Origin: Streptomyces decoyicus | GTDB taxonomy: Bacteria; Actinomycetota; Actinomycetes; Streptomycetales; Streptomycetaceae | DNA: 64,000 bases | Assembly (NCBI RefSeq): GCF_019880305.1 | Contig: NZ_CP082301.1 | Span: 186,001-250,000, forward strand | Direction: 5' to 3' | In this document: positions 8,413-16,344 of the stretch, in pieces | Position numbering within the stretch: position 1 is the stretch's first letter | Layout: the number at the start of each line of letters is the position of its first letter | Position numbers and translations under genes: made by a program | The notes under the pieces: model-generated | Databases searched by the model: none | Seen by the model: the letters and a program-made list of their open reading frames with translations, nothing else | What the model was told of the DNA's origin: nothing

Positions 8413-9594
8413 ATGCCGCAGCGCGCCGCGACCATCGTCGGCGGCGGGATCGGCGGGCTCGCGGCGGCCATCGCCCTGCACCGCCGGGGCTGGCGCGTCG
8501 AGGTGCTGGAACGGTCCCGGGAGTTCACTGAGATCGGCGCCGGCATCTCCCTGTGGCCGAACGCGCTGCAAGCACTTGAGGTGCTCGGCCTGGCCGGCGC
8601 CGTCCGGGCACTCGGCGCCGTCGAGGCCACCGGCGGCGTACGCGACCGCCGGGGCCGCTGGCTGTCCCGTACGGACAACGCGGAGCTGACGCGTCGCTTC
8701 GGCCATCCTCTGGTGGTCCTGCACCGCGCGGACCTGTTGCGGGTGCTCACCGAGGCGCTGCCCGCCGACAGCCTGCGGTCGGGCAGCGAGGTGTCCGCGG
8801 TCCGCGACGACGGTCACCGTCCGGTCGTCGTTCACCGTCAGGGCGAGTCCCGGCCCGACCTCGTGGTCGGCGCCGACGGGCTGCGCAGTGCGGTCCGTCG
8901 CGCCCTGTGGTCCGACGCGGCCGGCCCCCGGTACGCCGGTTACACCGCCTGGCGCATGGTCACCGAGCCCCTCGCCGAGCCGCCCTCCGAAGGCGCCGCG
9001 ACCTGGGGCCGCGGGGAGAGGTTCGGATACACAGCGCTGCCGGGCAGGCGGATGTACTGCTTCGCGACCGCGTCGCTGCCGGCGGGAGCAGCCTCAGGCT
9101 CGTCCGAGTACGCCGAACTGCTGCGCCGGTTCGGGTCCTGGCCGGCTCCCATCCCCGCCCTGCTGGCCGCCGTCCCCGCCGACGCGGTGCTGAGGCACGA
9201 CCTGTACGACCTGCCGCCGCTGCCCTCCTTCGTCCGCGGCCGGGTCGCGCTGCTGGGCGACGCGGCCCATGCCATGACCCCTAATCTGGGCCAGGGCGCG
9301 TGCCAGGCACTCGAGGACGCGGTCACCCTCGCCCACTGCCTCGACGGCCCCCCGGACGTTGCTGCCGCGCTCCGCTCGTACGACCTGCTGCGCCGCCCGC
9401 GGACCCAGGCCATCACACGCCGCTCCGCCCGGCTCGGCGCAGTCGGCCAGCTGTCGTGGCTGCCCGCGGTGCTGCTGCGCGACACGGCCGCCCGGCTGAT
9501 GCCGACGCGGGCGACGCTGCGTTCCATGACGCCGGTGCTCGACTGGACTGCGCCCGGGAGCCCGGTGACCGCGACGGAGAGCGAGAGACCCTGA
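8413..9594 (+). CDS. FAD-dependent aromatic-ring-type monooxygenase
   Basis: This 393-aa flavoprotein has the three signatures of class A (PHBH-fold) monooxygenases: 'VGGGIGGLAAAIALHRRGW' (dinucleotide fold for FAD) near residue 9, the 'VVGADGLRSAVRRAL' D-G motif in mid-protein, and 'VALLGDAAHAMTPNLGQG' (G-D motif binding FAD ribose and pyrophosphate). Such enzymes use NAD(P)H and oxygen to hydroxylate or epoxidise small organic molecules. The closest overall resemblance is to salicylate- and zeaxanthin-epoxidase-like members; the substrate is unknown. The ATG at 8413 is preferred for its upstream gagg. An earlier in-frame ATG at 8344 would add 23 unrelated residues overlapping IS debris. The stop overlaps the next gene's start, so the pair is translationally coupled. 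Confidence 0.9.
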   Translation: MPQRAATIVGGGIGGLAAAIALHRRGWRVEVLERSREFTEIGAGISLWPNALQALEVLGLAGAVRALGAVEATGGVRDRRGRWLSRTDNAELTRRFGHPLVVLHRADLLRVLTEALPADSLRSGSEVSAVRDDGHRPVVVHRQGESRPDLVVGADGLRSAVRRALWSDAAGPRYAGYTAWRMVTEPLAEPPSEGAATWGRGERFGYTALPGRRMYCFATASLPAGAASGSSEYAELLRRFGSWPAPIPALLAAVPADAVLRHDLYDLPPLPSFVRGRVALLGDAAHAMTPNLGQGACQALEDAVTLAHCLDGPPDVAAALRSYDLLRRPRTQAITRRSARLGAVGQLSWLPAVLLRDTAARLMPTRATLRSMTPVLDWTAPGSPVTATESERP

Positions 9595-11132
9595 TGCCGG
9601 ACTGGACATACCACCCGCTGCGCGGCTTGGCCGCTGCCGTCCTCGGCCGGCGCCGTTCGCAGCGCACCGCGCTGCGGCTGTTGGCCTCGATCGGCTCCCG
9701 TCCCGCCGGCGCGCGACTGATCGCCCGAGGGTTCGGCCACCGTCATCCGCCCGAGCGGCTCGCCGGCGAGATCGCCGGCGTGCCCGTCACTGTCCGCCTC
9801 GGCATATCCGTCCCGCCCTCGCTCGCCCGCGACACGGTACGCGCCATGTCCCCGCTCGGGGCCGGTGTCGTCGAGGTGGGGCCCGTCTCGGCAGCCGACG
9901 TGGAGACCGTACGCGAGGCCGCTGCCGGCCGCTCGATTCCGCTGGTTGTCCGCGCCTGCGACCCGGAGGCCGAGACCGCCCTCAAACCCCATGTCGACGG
10001 GTTCACCGACAGCGAGGATCCGCACATAGTCCGTGTCGCCGACCCGTCGGTCACCGCCGCGGCCGCCACGATCGAGGAGCCAGGCGCCGTGGTGCTCGCC
10101 CGGCCCCGGGTGCTCGTCGCGGCCGGACCCGGTTGGTTCGCACGGGTCACCGAGGCAGCCACACCCACCGCGCCCGCTCCGCTGCTACGGGAGGTCGGCC
10201 GCGATCCCCGCCGCTGGCCCGCCTGGTGGTGGGCCCTGCTGGTCGGGCTCGGTATGACGGGCGCCGGACTCGGCGCTGCGGCGATCACACTCGGGCCGGT
10301 GCTCCTCTGGTACGACCGTGACTACCTCGGCATGACGCTGCACGAACTGCATGCCGCCAACCATCACCTCGTGCACTTCCTCCAGCACGACCGGATCACC
10401 ATGGCCGGCACGATGGTAGCGATCGGCGCCCTCTACACCGGCCTTGCCGTGGGCGGGATCAGACGCGGCTGGCCCTGGGCCCGTGAGGTGTATCTGCTCT
10501 CGGGGGTGATCGGCTTCCCCACCTTGTTCTACTTCCTGGCTACCGACTTCGTGGAGCCCCTGCACACGGCCACCGCCATCGTGCTGTTCCCGATGTTCGT
10601 GGCCGCGGTCCGGCGGACCCCGCACGCGCCGCGGTGGCGCCTGGCGCCCGAGGGGCCTGAGCCGGAGCGCCGACGGGCGCTGGTCGGCCAACTGCTGCTG
10701 ATCGTCACGGGAGCGGGGCTGTTCGTCGGCGGAGCAGTGATCTCGGTGGTCGGTCTGACGGGTGTCTTCGTGCCGACCGACCTGACCTTCCTGGACACCA
10801 GCACGCAGACGCTGGAAACCGTGAGCCCTCGGCTTGTGCCGTTCGTCGCCCACGACCGCGCGGGGTTCGGCGGCGCCCTGATGGCCGCCGCGGTGGCGAT
10901 CGTCCTGCTCAGCGCGTGGGGCTGGCGACGGGGTGAAGCCTGGGTGTTCTGGACCCTGGCCGTGGCGGCGGCCGCCGGCTTCCTGCCGGCTGTCGTAGTG
11001 CACGGCGCGATCCACTACTTGGACTTCATCCACCTCGCGCCGGTCTACTTCGGCATCGCCATAACCGGCACCGGCCTGCTGCTCGCGCGTCCATACCTCT
11101 GCACCAGGGCGTCGGCGAGGCCGAAGGACTGA
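9594..11132 (+). CDS. DHODH-like domain fused to an internally duplicated membrane domain
   Basis: This 512-aa protein starts inside the stop of the monooxygenase (TGATG), so both act together. Residues 5-200 resemble the N-terminal helices and first barrel strands of class 2 dihydroorotate dehydrogenase ('YHPLRGLAAAVLG', 'RTALRLLASIG', 'GAGVVEVGPVS', 'VAAGPGWFARV'), but the domain is short and most catalytic-loop sequence is missing. Residues 211-500 form about eight transmembrane segments in two tandem repeats. Each repeat has a 'LV-x-F-x-x-HDR' motif (His265 and His420), a basic 'RRG' turn with Trp, and a late helix containing His (324; 470/474/480). This looks like a quinone- or haem-related membrane module, but I do not recognise a named family for it. 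Possibly it passes electrons between the monooxygenase and the membrane; that is inference. Confidence 0.75.
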   Translation: MPDWTYHPLRGLAAAVLGRRRSQRTALRLLASIGSRPAGARLIARGFGHRHPPERLAGEIAGVPVTVRLGISVPPSLARDTVRAMSPLGAGVVEVGPVSAADVETVREAAAGRSIPLVVRACDPEAETALKPHVDGFTDSEDPHIVRVADPSVTAAAATIEEPGAVVLARPRVLVAAGPGWFARVTEAATPTAPAPLLREVGRDPRRWPAWWWALLVGLGMTGAGLGAAAITLGPVLLWYDRDYLGMTLHELHAANHHLVHFLQHDRITMAGTMVAIGALYTGLAVGGIRRGWPWAREVYLLSGVIGFPTLFYFLATDFVEPLHTATAIVLFPMFVAAVRRTPHAPRWRLAPEGPEPERRRALVGQLLLIVTGAGLFVGGAVISVVGLTGVFVPTDLTFLDTSTQTLETVSPRLVPFVAHDRAGFGGALMAAAVAIVLLSAWGWRRGEAWVFWTLAVAAAAGFLPAVVVHGAIHYLDFIHLAPVYFGIAITGTGLLLARPYLCTRASARPKD

Positions 11133-11500
11133 CGGGCCGCCCCGGCGATCGCTCCACCACCGCGCCAACGGACTGACGGCTGTGTGTGGTGGGCCTGCTG
11201 AGCCCCGGCAGAGGCCCTCGACTCTACGGTGCCGGCCCAGTTATCTCACTGAACCCGTCCTGCCGGTGCTTTCGCGGTGCCCAACGTCGTACGTCTGTGA
11301 CGTGCTGCTCGCCTTCCTCTGCTCGCTTCCTGCGGCTCGGAGTGTCCGGGTGTGCTGACCTGAAGCCCACGCCAATGTCGTTGTCTCTTCAGAGGTTCCC
11401 GATGACTGGTGGTCGCAGAACGTTTCGTCGGCGGCGGCCGGCGGCGGCGCCTGAATGCTCCGGCCCTCAAAGGCGGCGAGGGCGACGGATGCTCTGCCGG
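11133..11500. other. Intergenic region, nothing recognised
   Basis: This lies between the 3' ends of two convergent genes. I found no strong terminator hairpin and no recognisable protein fragment on either strand. Base composition is slightly less GC-rich than in the neighbours, as expected of non-coding DNA. Confidence 0.4.
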
Positions 11501-12418
11501 TCAGTCGTGTCCCACCGCCCAAGGCTTGTTCGCGAACACCCACCGGTTGCCCGCCAGCGCGTCGTTCTGCTCGGGTAGCGGGCCGCGACCGTGCTCGCGG
11601 GTGAAGTCGAAGGGGGTACGGACCGAGGTGGACCAGCCCTTGCCCGCCAGCTCACCTGCGGAGTCGGGCCGCGGCTCTCCGTCGAACAGGTGGAGCAGGT
11701 CGATGCCGATCTGGTCTTTCGTCGAGGTGTAGAGCGGGCTGTCGCGGTATGCCAGCAAGTCCTTTTCGAGCTTGACCTCGAACGCCAGGGCGCTTCCCCC
11801 CGCGCTCAACCGGTCCACCGTGTCGATGAGGTACATCTCGGCGGCGCTGGGCAGATAGAACAGCAGCCCCTCGGCCAGCCAGGCGCTCGGTGCGTCCGTG
11901 TCGAAGCCGGCGTCGGTCAGCGCTCCGACCCAGTCGGCGCGCAGATCGACCGGGATGGGTACGCGCGCTGCCTTCGGGGTGGCCGACAGTCCGACGAGCA
12001 CCTTGTGCTTGAACGCCAGCACGCCTTCCCTGTCGATCTCGAAGATCACGCAGCCGGGAGGCCAGTCGAGGCGGAACGCCCGCGAATCCAACCCCGCCCC
12101 GAGCAGGACTACTTGGCGGGCGCCCGTATGCACCGACCGGAGGAGAAAGTCGTCGAGGACCCTCGTCCGCAGGCCGAAGTAACGCGCGAAACGACCCCAC
12201 AGCGGGTCCGCGTCCCCGTCCGGTACCTGTTGCATGCGGACCGGCCAGTCCGCCGACGCCGGTGCGGCGAGTACAAAGTGCTCTGCGTAGACGTCCCGCG
12301 CCAAGCTGTCGTGGCGGTGGGTCTCGATCGCCCGTGCCGCGGCAACCATGAGAGCGGTCAGGCCGACACCCCCTTCCACGTCTTCCACACCGGTGTTCCG
12401 ATGGACTGTGCCGACCAT
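11501..12418 (-). CDS. Class I SAM-dependent methyltransferase, PPM2/leucine-carboxyl-methyltransferase-like
   Basis: This 305-aa protein belongs to the large actinobacterial 'SAM-dependent methyltransferase, TIGR00027-like' group. The marks are an early 'GVGLTALMVAAARAIETH', 'RQVVLLGAGLDSRAFRL' (SAM motif I), 'IFEIDREGVLAFKH' (acidic residue binding the SAM ribose) and 'WLAEGLLFYLPSAAEM' (motif corresponding to the active site of PPM2-type enzymes). These methylate hydroxyl or carboxyl groups of small molecules, often in specialised metabolism. The ATG at 12418 is chosen because agggagg lies 5 bp upstream, an excellent ribosome site. It is read in the same direction as the decayed mfnB operon, 80 bp downstream of the truncated ligase, so it may once have been cotranscribed. 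Confidence 0.85.
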   Translation of the reverse strand: MVGTVHRNTGVEDVEGGVGLTALMVAAARAIETHRHDSLARDVYAEHFVLAAPASADWPVRMQQVPDGDADPLWGRFARYFGLRTRVLDDFLLRSVHTGARQVVLLGAGLDSRAFRLDWPPGCVIFEIDREGVLAFKHKVLVGLSATPKAARVPIPVDLRADWVGALTDAGFDTDAPSAWLAEGLLFYLPSAAEMYLIDTVDRLSAGGSALAFEVKLEKDLLAYRDSPLYTSTKDQIGIDLLHLFDGEPRPDSAGELAGKGWSTSVRTPFDFTREHGRGPLPEQNDALAGNRWVFANKPWAVGHD

Positions 12419-12499
12419 GTGTCCTCCCTTTAGCGTAAAGCGAGCGGAGACCCCGGACAGCGCGGAATACGAATGGTGGATCCGCGGTGAACGCACGAC

Positions 12500-12702
12500 G
12501 CCACAGCTCTGGGCGGCCCGTTCCTCGAGGCGTACCCGATGGCGCGCAGCCCTGCGGCCACCCGGCTCATCACTCCGTCCGGCTGTCGTGGGGCAGTTCG
12601 CCGGACGGGCCGACCACGGCGGTGCGGCGTGCGCGGCCGGGCGCCGGATGGCGGTCGATCAGAGTCGATCAGATGGGGAGCGACGTTGAACGCCTCGCTC
12701 AT
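12500..12702 (-). pseudogene. N-terminal remnant of an AMP-forming acyl/aryl-CoA ligase
   Basis: The ATG (12700-12702) overlaps the stop of the alcohol dehydrogenase by ATGA. It encodes 'MSEAFNVAPHLID', the typical opening of benzoate-/aminobenzoate-CoA ligases. A local duplication (ctgatcgactctgatcgac) then shifts the frame. In the shifted frame the family sequence continues 'RHPAPGRARRTAVVGPSGEL', and after a second shift 'MSRVAAGLRAIG'. Beyond that the protein is lost; the ATP-binding and catalytic motifs are absent. Intact enzymes activate aromatic acids as AMP and CoA esters. Position and coupling make it the last gene of the mfnB-ALDH-ADH operon. Confidence 0.55.
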
Positions 12703-13802
12703 CGATCCCTCCCCTCCGGAACCAGGACGGGTTTGACCACGCGGCCCGCGTCGCAGTCACGTTCGGCCTCGTTGATGTCGGCGAGCGGGTACGTACGGAT
12801 CAGCTGGTCGAAGGGAAACCGCCCTGCCTGCCACAGCCCGGTCAGCCGTGGAATCAGCAGTCCCGGCACCGCATCCCCCTCGCAGAGGTGGGAGATCCTC
12901 CGGCCCCGGTCCAGTGCCCCCGGTTCGAGCGGCAGCACGGTGTGGAGCCGTGCCACCAGGCCGAGGTGGCCGGTCGGGCGCAGGGCCCGGAGCGCGTCGT
13001 TGATCAGCTGGGCCGATCCCGTGGTGTCCAGCGCGTACTGGGCGCCGCCATCGGTCAGTTGCTGAATGCGGCCGGGTAGGTCGGACGAGGCGGCGTTCAG
13101 CGGGATTGCGCGGAGCCGTTCGGCGAGGGCCAGCCGTTCGGGGTGCCGGTCGACGGCCACGGTCACGGCCCCGGCGGCGGTGGCCGCCATCACCGCGGCC
13201 AGGCCGACCGCTCCCACGCCGAAGACCGCGAGGGTGTCGCCGGGGCCGACGCCGAAGGAGTTGAAGACCGCTCCGGCGCCGGTGAGGAAGCCGCAGCCGA
13301 GCGGCCCGAGCAGTTCGATGGGCAGCGAGGGGTCGACCCGGACGACGTTGCGGGCCGGGACCATCGCGTACTCGGCGAACGAGGACTGGCCGAACCACCG
13401 GGGGGCCAGTTCGCCCCCGGCCGCGTCGGTGAACCGCGCCGCGTTCTCCTTGCGCCCTTCGAAGAGGTTGAGCGAGGCGAAGGAGTCACAGTAGGCGGGG
13501 GCCGCTCCCATGCAGCTCCGGCAGTGTCCGCAGGAGTCGAAGCTCAGCACGACATGGTCACCGACCCTCAGGCCGGTGTCCGGGCCGCCCGTCTCCACCA
13601 CGACCCCGGCTCCCTCGTGGCCGAGCACCGCCGGCAGCGGTGAGCGGCCCGCCGCACGCCGGACCGCGAGATCGGTCCGGCACATCCCGCAGCCCGCGAT
13701 CTTGACCAGGACCTCGCCGTCGGCCGGACCCGCGTTCAAGATCACCTCCTCGACGGCGAACCGGCTCTCGTACGAGCGCAGTACCGCCGCATGGAACCTC
13801 AT
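12699..13802 (-). CDS. Zinc-dependent (aryl-)alcohol dehydrogenase, MDR family
   Basis: This 367-aa medium-chain dehydrogenase is intact. Catalytic zinc ligands are visible in 'AGCGMCRTD' (Cys) and 'VLGHEGAGVV' (His-Glu). The structural zinc cysteines lie in 'DSCGHCRSCMGAAPAYC'. The NAD(P) fold is 'LAVFGVGAVGLAAVMAA'. The 'ELLGPLGCGFLTGAGAV' segment is typical of benzyl-alcohol / type III aryl-alcohol dehydrogenases, which interconvert aromatic alcohols and aldehydes. The ATG at 13802 has ggaggcg upstream and overlaps the stop of the ALDH remnant (ATGA), while its own stop overlaps the ligase ATG. With MfnB upstream, a furan alcohol/aldehyde is an attractive substrate, but this is inferred. 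Confidence 0.9.
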   Translation of the reverse strand: MRFHAAVLRSYESRFAVEEVILNAGPADGEVLVKIAGCGMCRTDLAVRRAAGRSPLPAVLGHEGAGVVVETGGPDTGLRVGDHVVLSFDSCGHCRSCMGAAPAYCDSFASLNLFEGRKENAARFTDAAGGELAPRWFGQSSFAEYAMVPARNVVRVDPSLPIELLGPLGCGFLTGAGAVFNSFGVGPGDTLAVFGVGAVGLAAVMAATAAGAVTVAVDRHPERLALAERLRAIPLNAASSDLPGRIQQLTDGGAQYALDTTGSAQLINDALRALRPTGHLGLVARLHTVLPLEPGALDRGRRISHLCEGDAVPGLLIPRLTGLWQAGRFPFDQLIRTYPLADINEAERDCDAGRVVKPVLVPEGRDR

Positions 13803-14163
13803 CGTCCCGCCTCCTGCGGACGGTGCACGACGAACGGCCTGAGGTCCCCGTAGAGCCCCCACGGCCCGCCCGCGACGCCGACACCGCTCTGCTTGATGCC
13901 CGCGAAGGGCCGAGCTGGGGACGGTTCCGCGTGGTGGTTGATGCACACAGTCCCGCACTCCAGCCGGACGTCCACCGCCTCGGCCCGGTCGAGGCCGGTC
14001 CCCCACACCGAGCCGCCCCGCCCGAAGCCGGCGTCGTTGACCGCCTCGACGGCTTCGCCGAGGCTTCCGTACGGCAGCACCGGACCGAACTGCTTCTGCG
14101 TCACCACCGGGCTGTCGGAGGGATCAGCGGCCAGGATCGTCGGGGCGAAGCAGGAGCCGGGCC
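13799..14163 (-). pseudogene. C-terminal remnant of an aldehyde dehydrogenase
   Basis: The segment encodes the last ~120 residues of an NAD-dependent aldehyde dehydrogenase: 'CFAPTILAADPSDSPVVTQK' with 'QFGPVLPYGS', 'GGSVWGTGLDRAEAVDVRLE', 'CGTVCINHH', 'PFAGIKQSGVGVAGGPWGL'. The NAD-binding domain, catalytic Cys and general-base Glu are missing. Homology begins about 12 bp after the mfnB stop, so a deletion has removed roughly three quarters of the gene precisely up to mfnB. Its own stop overlaps the alcohol dehydrogenase ATG, showing the original coupled operon order. A short open frame could still be translated from 14212, but it cannot be an active dehydrogenase. Confidence 0.8.
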
Positions 14164-14174
14164 CATGCCGGCGG

Positions 14175-14948
14175 TCAGCTCGCGGCGACGACGGCTGCGT
14201 ATTCCCGGGCATGCCGGTCCATCTCCATCCGGAAGTTGGCCACCAGCTGCGGCTGGATCCTTCCGGTGTTGCGGTCGCCCCCCTCGCAGACCGCCCCGCG
14301 CACCCCCACGATGTCCGTGCCGATGCGGGTCAGCACTCCGAGGTCTGCCACCTTGACGCTGCCCGCGAGGGCGGCGAGCAGACCAGCCTCGTGGGCCAGC
14401 CGGACGAACTCCGCGCAGACGTCGGGCGGAACATGGTTGAAGAGCCGTGTCCCGTCCTTGACCGCGGTGTCGAGCATGGCCGCGTCGGAGCCGGAGCGGC
14501 GGGCGATGTCGGGCAACGCGAGCGGGTTGACGCAGCCGATCCGGTGGGCGTCGGCGTAACCCGAGGCGACGACGAACGCGTCCGGCCGATAGTCCTTCAC
14601 TGCCCGGACGACCCCTCGCATGACGTCGACGGCCTGATCGGGCGTCGTGCATCCGTAGAGGCCGACCTTGATGTAGGTGGCTCCGGAGACAGCTGCACCG
14701 AGCGCCGCCTGGGCCACCGTGCCGGGCTTGTACGGTACGTCTCCCACCGTGGCGGACACCGGCTTGTCCGCCGGGACCGCATCGCGGATCGCTCTGATGA
14801 CCCACGGGAAGTTCGCGCCGAGCGAGCCCTCGTCGGGCTTTTTGACATCGACGATGTCGAGGTGCTCCGCTGCCTTCGCGCAGTCGAGGGCCTCCTCGAC
14901 GCTGTCCGGGGAGATGAGAAGCAACAACGTGAATTCCTTCCACTGCAT
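14175..14948 (-). CDS. mfnB: (5-formylfuran-3-yl)methyl phosphate synthase (MfnB/DUF556 family)
   Basis: The protein is about 257 aa and matches the MfnB family along its length: '[19 protein letters not shown]', '[20 protein letters not shown]' (with the lysine pair region that supplies the Schiff-base lysine), '[17 protein letters not shown]', '[11 protein letters not shown]', '[13 protein letters not shown]' and '[18 protein letters not shown]'-like text near the end. Methanogen and methylotroph MfnB condenses two glyceraldehyde-3-phosphates to 4-(hydroxymethyl)furancarboxaldehyde phosphate, first step of the methanofuran/methylofuran furan ring. Streptomyces makes neither cofactor as far as is known, so the product is probably a specialised furan. 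I prefer the ATG at 14948; a GTG two codons earlier (14954) is equally in frame. It is the first gene of the coupled operon continuing into ALDH, ADH and a CoA ligase. Confidence 0.85.
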   Translation of the reverse strand: MQWKEFTLLLLISPDSVEEALDCAKAAEHLDIVDVKKPDEGSLGANFPWVIRAIRDAVPADKPVSATVGDVPYKPGTVAQAALGAAVSGATYIKVGLYGCTTPDQAVDVMRGVVRAVKDYRPDAFVVASGYADAHRIGCVNPLALPDIARRSGSDAAMLDTAVKDGTRLFNHVPPDVCAEFVRLAHEAGLLAALAGSVKVADLGVLTRIGTDIVGVRGAVCEGGDRNTGRIQPQLVANFRMEMDRHAREYAAVVAAS

Positions 14949-15194
14949 GTCCACCCGCCAAAGGGCAGGTGTGCGGAGTCGCCTGGATCACGTGCGGTCT
15001 GCTCATCATTGCTGCGGCCCGTGACCACCGGGAGGGCGCGCGGAGTTCGAACGGGTCATTGCCATGATGTGCCCACGCTCCCCAGCACACCGTTCACGCC
15101 GCTTCGGACCAGCCGCACTCGGTGGCGACTCGGGTCTCGGCGTTGCTCATCTGCCAGACAGGACGCGTCCGACTTCGCGCGCGGGCGGGGCTAA

Positions 15195-15310
15195 GAGGGT
15201 GTCTCACGTGGCACGTTTCGCGAGCTTCTTGTAGCAGGTCAGGGCGGCGGCCATGGCCAGGCCTCGGCTCTGCCAGTCGTTCCGGACCACATACGGGATC
15301 TTGAGACCAC
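15195..15310 (-). mobile_element. 3'-end remnant of an IS5-type element (copy 1)
   Basis: Read on the minus strand, this fragment encodes the end of a transposase ('GLAMAAALTCYKKLAKRAT', then TGA). The stop lies inside the terminal repeat gagggtgtctcacgtggc (15195-15212 on the plus strand). The same tail and terminal repeat occur in opposite orientation at 16020-16094. Only about 115 bp survive. It lies directly upstream of the DinB gene. Confidence 0.65.
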
Positions 15311-15337
15311 GAGCAGCCCATGGCAGGCTCATGCCGC

Positions 15338-15922
15338 ATGATCGATGAATTCGCGAAAGACAACCTGCACGGGAGACTGCGGCGGGACCGCAAGGCGCTG
15401 CTCTGGAAACTCGACGGCTTGTCCGAATACGACGCCCGCCGGCCTTTGACAGCGACCGGGACCAACCTCCTCGGCCTGGTCAAACACGTGGCCACCGTCG
15501 AGGCCAGGTACTTCGGCGAGGTCTTCGACCGCCCTTCCCCGGAACCGCTGCCCCGGTGGCAGGACTCCAACGGCAGCGATCTGTGGGCGACCGAGGACGA
15601 GACCCGCGATCAGATCACCGGGTTCTACCGGCGCACGTGGGAACACTCGGACGCGACGATCAACGAGCTTCCCCTCGACGCCCCCGGCCACGTGCCGTGG
15701 TGGCCGGAGCCTTATGCCGACACGAACCTGTTCGCCATCATGGTCCACGTCCTCGGCGAGTCCATCCGGCATGCCGGGCACGCCGATATCCTGCGCGAGG
15801 GCCTCGACGGCCGGACCGGGTTGCGCGCCGAGCACGAGAAGCAGATCGACGAGGAAGCCCGTGCAGCCTACTGCGCGAAGATCGAGCAGGCCGCCAGGTC
15901 GGCCGCACCAATCAAGGCTTAG
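15338..15922 (+). CDS. DinB-family (DUF664-type) metal-binding four-helix protein
   Basis: This 194-aa protein shows the DinB/YfiT four-helix pattern with three histidines in typical positions: 'LLGLVKHVATVEARYFGEVF' (first His), and 'MVHVLGESIRHAGHADILRE' (His pair on the last helix, the R-H-A-G-H-A signature). The family binds a divalent metal. Characterised members are mycothiol- or bacillithiol-dependent S-transferases or isomerases, which fits an actinomycete. I chose the ATG at 15338; an ATG at 15320 adds six residues without a better ribosome site. The gene is squeezed between IS fragments on both sides, and its TAG stop touches the terminal repeat beginning at 15922. It may have been carried or shuffled by IS activity. 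Confidence 0.85.
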   Translation: MIDEFAKDNLHGRLRRDRKALLWKLDGLSEYDARRPLTATGTNLLGLVKHVATVEARYFGEVFDRPSPEPLPRWQDSNGSDLWATEDETRDQITGFYRRTWEHSDATINELPLDAPGHVPWWPEPYADTNLFAIMVHVLGESIRHAGHADILREGLDGRTGLRAEHEKQIDEEARAAYCAKIEQAARSAAPIKA

Positions 15923-16094
15923 AGGTTGTCTCACGTGACTTGATGTTCGTGCGGCATGCTGCCGGTCGTGGGTGCTGATCCATCGAACGTCCGATACGAA
16001 CGAAACGGCTCGCACTTCCTCGCCTTCCTCGGCCTGGCCGCCGCCCTGACCTGCTACAAGAAGCTCGCGAAACTTGCCACGTGAGACACCCTCC
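15922..16094 (+). mobile_element. MITE-like internally deleted IS5-type element
   Basis: The two ends are an 18-bp inverted repeat: gaggttgtctcacgtgac at 15922-15939 and, on the opposite strand, gagggtgtctcacgtggc at 16076-16093, with 16 of 18 bases matching. Between them lie only a short non-coding left part and the last ~35 codons of the transposase ('VRYERNGSHFLAFLGLAAAL', 'TCYKKLAKLAT', TGA inside the repeat). The element is about 173 bp with both ends intact and no working transposase, so it could be moved in trans by a full-length relative. The 3' portion is nearly identical to the inverted fragment at 15195-15260. Confidence 0.65.
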
Positions 16095-16344
16095 AAGGCT
16101 TTTCGATCGTCAGCTCCAGCCGCCGCCTACGGCTCGGTGGGACACGATCGAAGCGATCAGCGCCTTGCGCAGGCCGGGAATGATCTCGCCGAGCTGTTGA
16201 GCAAAGGCTTTGAGGGTCTGCTTGTGCGCGCCGCTCGCGTCCGTCGAAAAGAACGCTCGCCTCCTTCGGTACGCAATACGGTCGCGGCCAGGTCGTCCAG
16301 CGGGGCCACCGCCGAACGCACGTACGGCCGGATATCGTCCTGCC

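Noticed and set aside
15195..16094. Inverted gtgtctcacgtgg sequences as one giant terminator hairpin
   Set aside because: Both copies include the coding tail of the same transposase and therefore are IS ends, not a terminator.
15195..16094. Composite transposon carrying DinB
   Set aside because: The left flank has only one IS end and no intact transposase, so a functional composite element is not supported.
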